Positions 63,300 to 64,000 of a DNA stretch of 64,000 nucleotides are shown here, one piece after another (position 1 is the stretch's first letter; every line of letters begins with the position of its first letter). The stretch lies in NCBI GenBank assembly GCA_015501605.1, contig JADNRZ010000002.1, forward strand, positions 1,302,001-1,366,000, read 5' to 3'. This stretch comes from Panaeolus papilionaceus (lineage: Eukaryota; Basidiomycota; Agaricomycetes; Agaricales). A program made the translations under genes and the position numbers. The notes below the pieces were generated by a model, which was not told the DNA's origin, ran no database searches, and saw only the letters and a list, made by a program, of their open reading frames with translations.

Positions 63300-64000
63300 A
63301 TGGCAATGTATTCTCCTCAATCCCAACAACAACAACATCCTCCTCAACCTCAACCTTGGGACCAAAACCAACCTCGTCATTCATCATCTAGGGACTTCTC
63401 ATCACCTCCAGATTCGGCAAGACAGTCGCAATATATGTCCATGTCAAACCACGATAGTAATCGCGACCTTCCAAGTTTACCACAGCAACAATTTGACAAT
63501 GATCAAGATTTTTATGAAGACCATTCACCAGAACAGGATGACGACAACGATGATTTCTTCAATGGTAGTTCAACTCAGAATACCGGACTTCATCCAAATT
63601 CCTCCTACAATCCCGCTGTTGGTGACTATCGAAATGGTGGCTCTGTCGCCACTCAATCCGTCCGTTCTCCATCACCACCTCCAGGTCCTATTCTTGATCA
63701 TTCTCATCTTCGTCCCGGAAATCAAGCTTCTTTGCTATCCCATGAACGTACCCTCGAACTCTATCGTGCAAACGCTAAGAAAACCCAGGACCCTGATCTT
63801 CAATTCGAATTCGCCGTCTTTATGATCGATGCCTCTAAATCCCTTCCAATTCCCGTTCAGACCCCTGGAAATGTCATGGAAGTAGAGAAAGCGTTGGAGA
63901 AACGGGAAGATTTGGTCCGCGAGGCCATGGCTCTTCTAAAGCGTCTTGCAGACCGAGGACATCCACAAAGTCAATACTTCCTTGCCGATTGTTACGCAAA
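63300..64000 (+). CDS. Sel1-repeat protein, SKT5/CHS4-like chitin synthase regulator (3' part beyond window)
   Basis: SKT5/CHS4 proteins recruit and activate chitin synthase III at the plasma membrane. ATG at 63300 (MAMYSPQSQQQQHPPQPQP), open to the right edge without introns. The first 150 residues are Gln/Pro/Ser/Asp-rich and disordered. The ordered part begins LSHERTLELYRANAKKTQDP, then DLQFEFAVFMIDASKSL, EKREDLVREAMALLKRLADR and GHPQSQYFLADCYA, a Sel1 repeat. This lead-in to the repeats is typical of the SKT5 group. A C-terminal CaaX prenylation motif, diagnostic for SKT5, would lie outside the window, so other Sel1-repeat proteins remain possible. Confidence 0.82.
   Translation, partial: MAMYSPQSQQQQHPPQPQPWDQNQPRHSSSRDFSSPPDSARQSQYMSMSNHDSNRDLPSLPQQQFDNDQDFYEDHSPEQDDDNDDFFNGSSTQNTGLHPNSSYNPAVGDYRNGGSVATQSVRSPSPPPGPILDHSHLRPGNQASLLSHERTLELYRANAKKTQDPDLQFEFAVFMIDASKSLPIPVQTPGNVMEVEKALEKREDLVREAMALLKRLADRGHPQSQYFLADCYA

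Overview
The window is nuclear DNA of a filamentous basidiomycete, most likely an Agaricomycete. Nearly every gene is cut by short introns (about 47-63 nt, GT..AG with RNA-branch-like signals before the acceptor). The gene set combines eukaryotic housekeeping genes with a NACHT-WD40 protein of the kind expanded in mushroom genomes. No bacterial, plasmid, viral, CRISPR or recognisable transposon genes were found, and no tRNA or rRNA was convincingly visible. The species cannot be named from the sequence alone. Where exon joins were rebuilt by hand they were checked by reading frame and, where possible, by total length divisible by three.

Left part (1-9.4 kb): all minus strand. FCP1, the RNA polymerase II CTD phosphatase, runs off the left edge. 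It is followed by an APH-fold small-molecule kinase and a basidiomycete-type orphan protein of about 850 residues. About 6.7 kb with no gene I can support follows (9.4-16.2 kb).

Middle (16.2-24 kb): a conserved fungal membrane-associated protein, an F-box protein, a SIKE/FGFR1OP2-like coiled-coil protein (candidate STRIPAK component), a second F-box protein on the plus strand, and ribonuclease H1.

24.2-29.6 kb: an NLR-like gene (C2-like N-terminus, helical domain, NACHT, 14 WD repeats). Its frame is intact for ten exons and is then broken by a single TGA inside the third WD repeat. This is the most notable locus in the window.

29.7-42.2 kb: RAD5 (HIRAN-SNF2-RING) and CCT7 (chaperonin eta) are divergent across a promoter carrying three ACGCGT boxes. 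Two tandem Dal5-type MFS transporters with matching intron positions follow.

42.4-48.9 kb: a type II membrane, fucosyltransferase-like protein, a small secreted Ser/Pro-rich protein, an 82-residue single-span membrane protein that is easy to miss, and a 14-exon manganese-type CDF transporter with 7-nt and 9-nt microexons.

48.9-64 kb: a gene-poor stretch, then a GCK-III (Ste20-family) kinase, AP-3 delta adaptin, a DH-domain RhoGEF without a PH domain, exocyst subunit EXO84, and the start of a Sel1-repeat SKT5/CHS4-like chitin synthase regulator. Several of these genes (AP-3, EXO84, RhoGEF, GCK-III kinase, SKT5-like) belong to trafficking, polarity and wall growth. The sequence gives no evidence that their proximity is functional.
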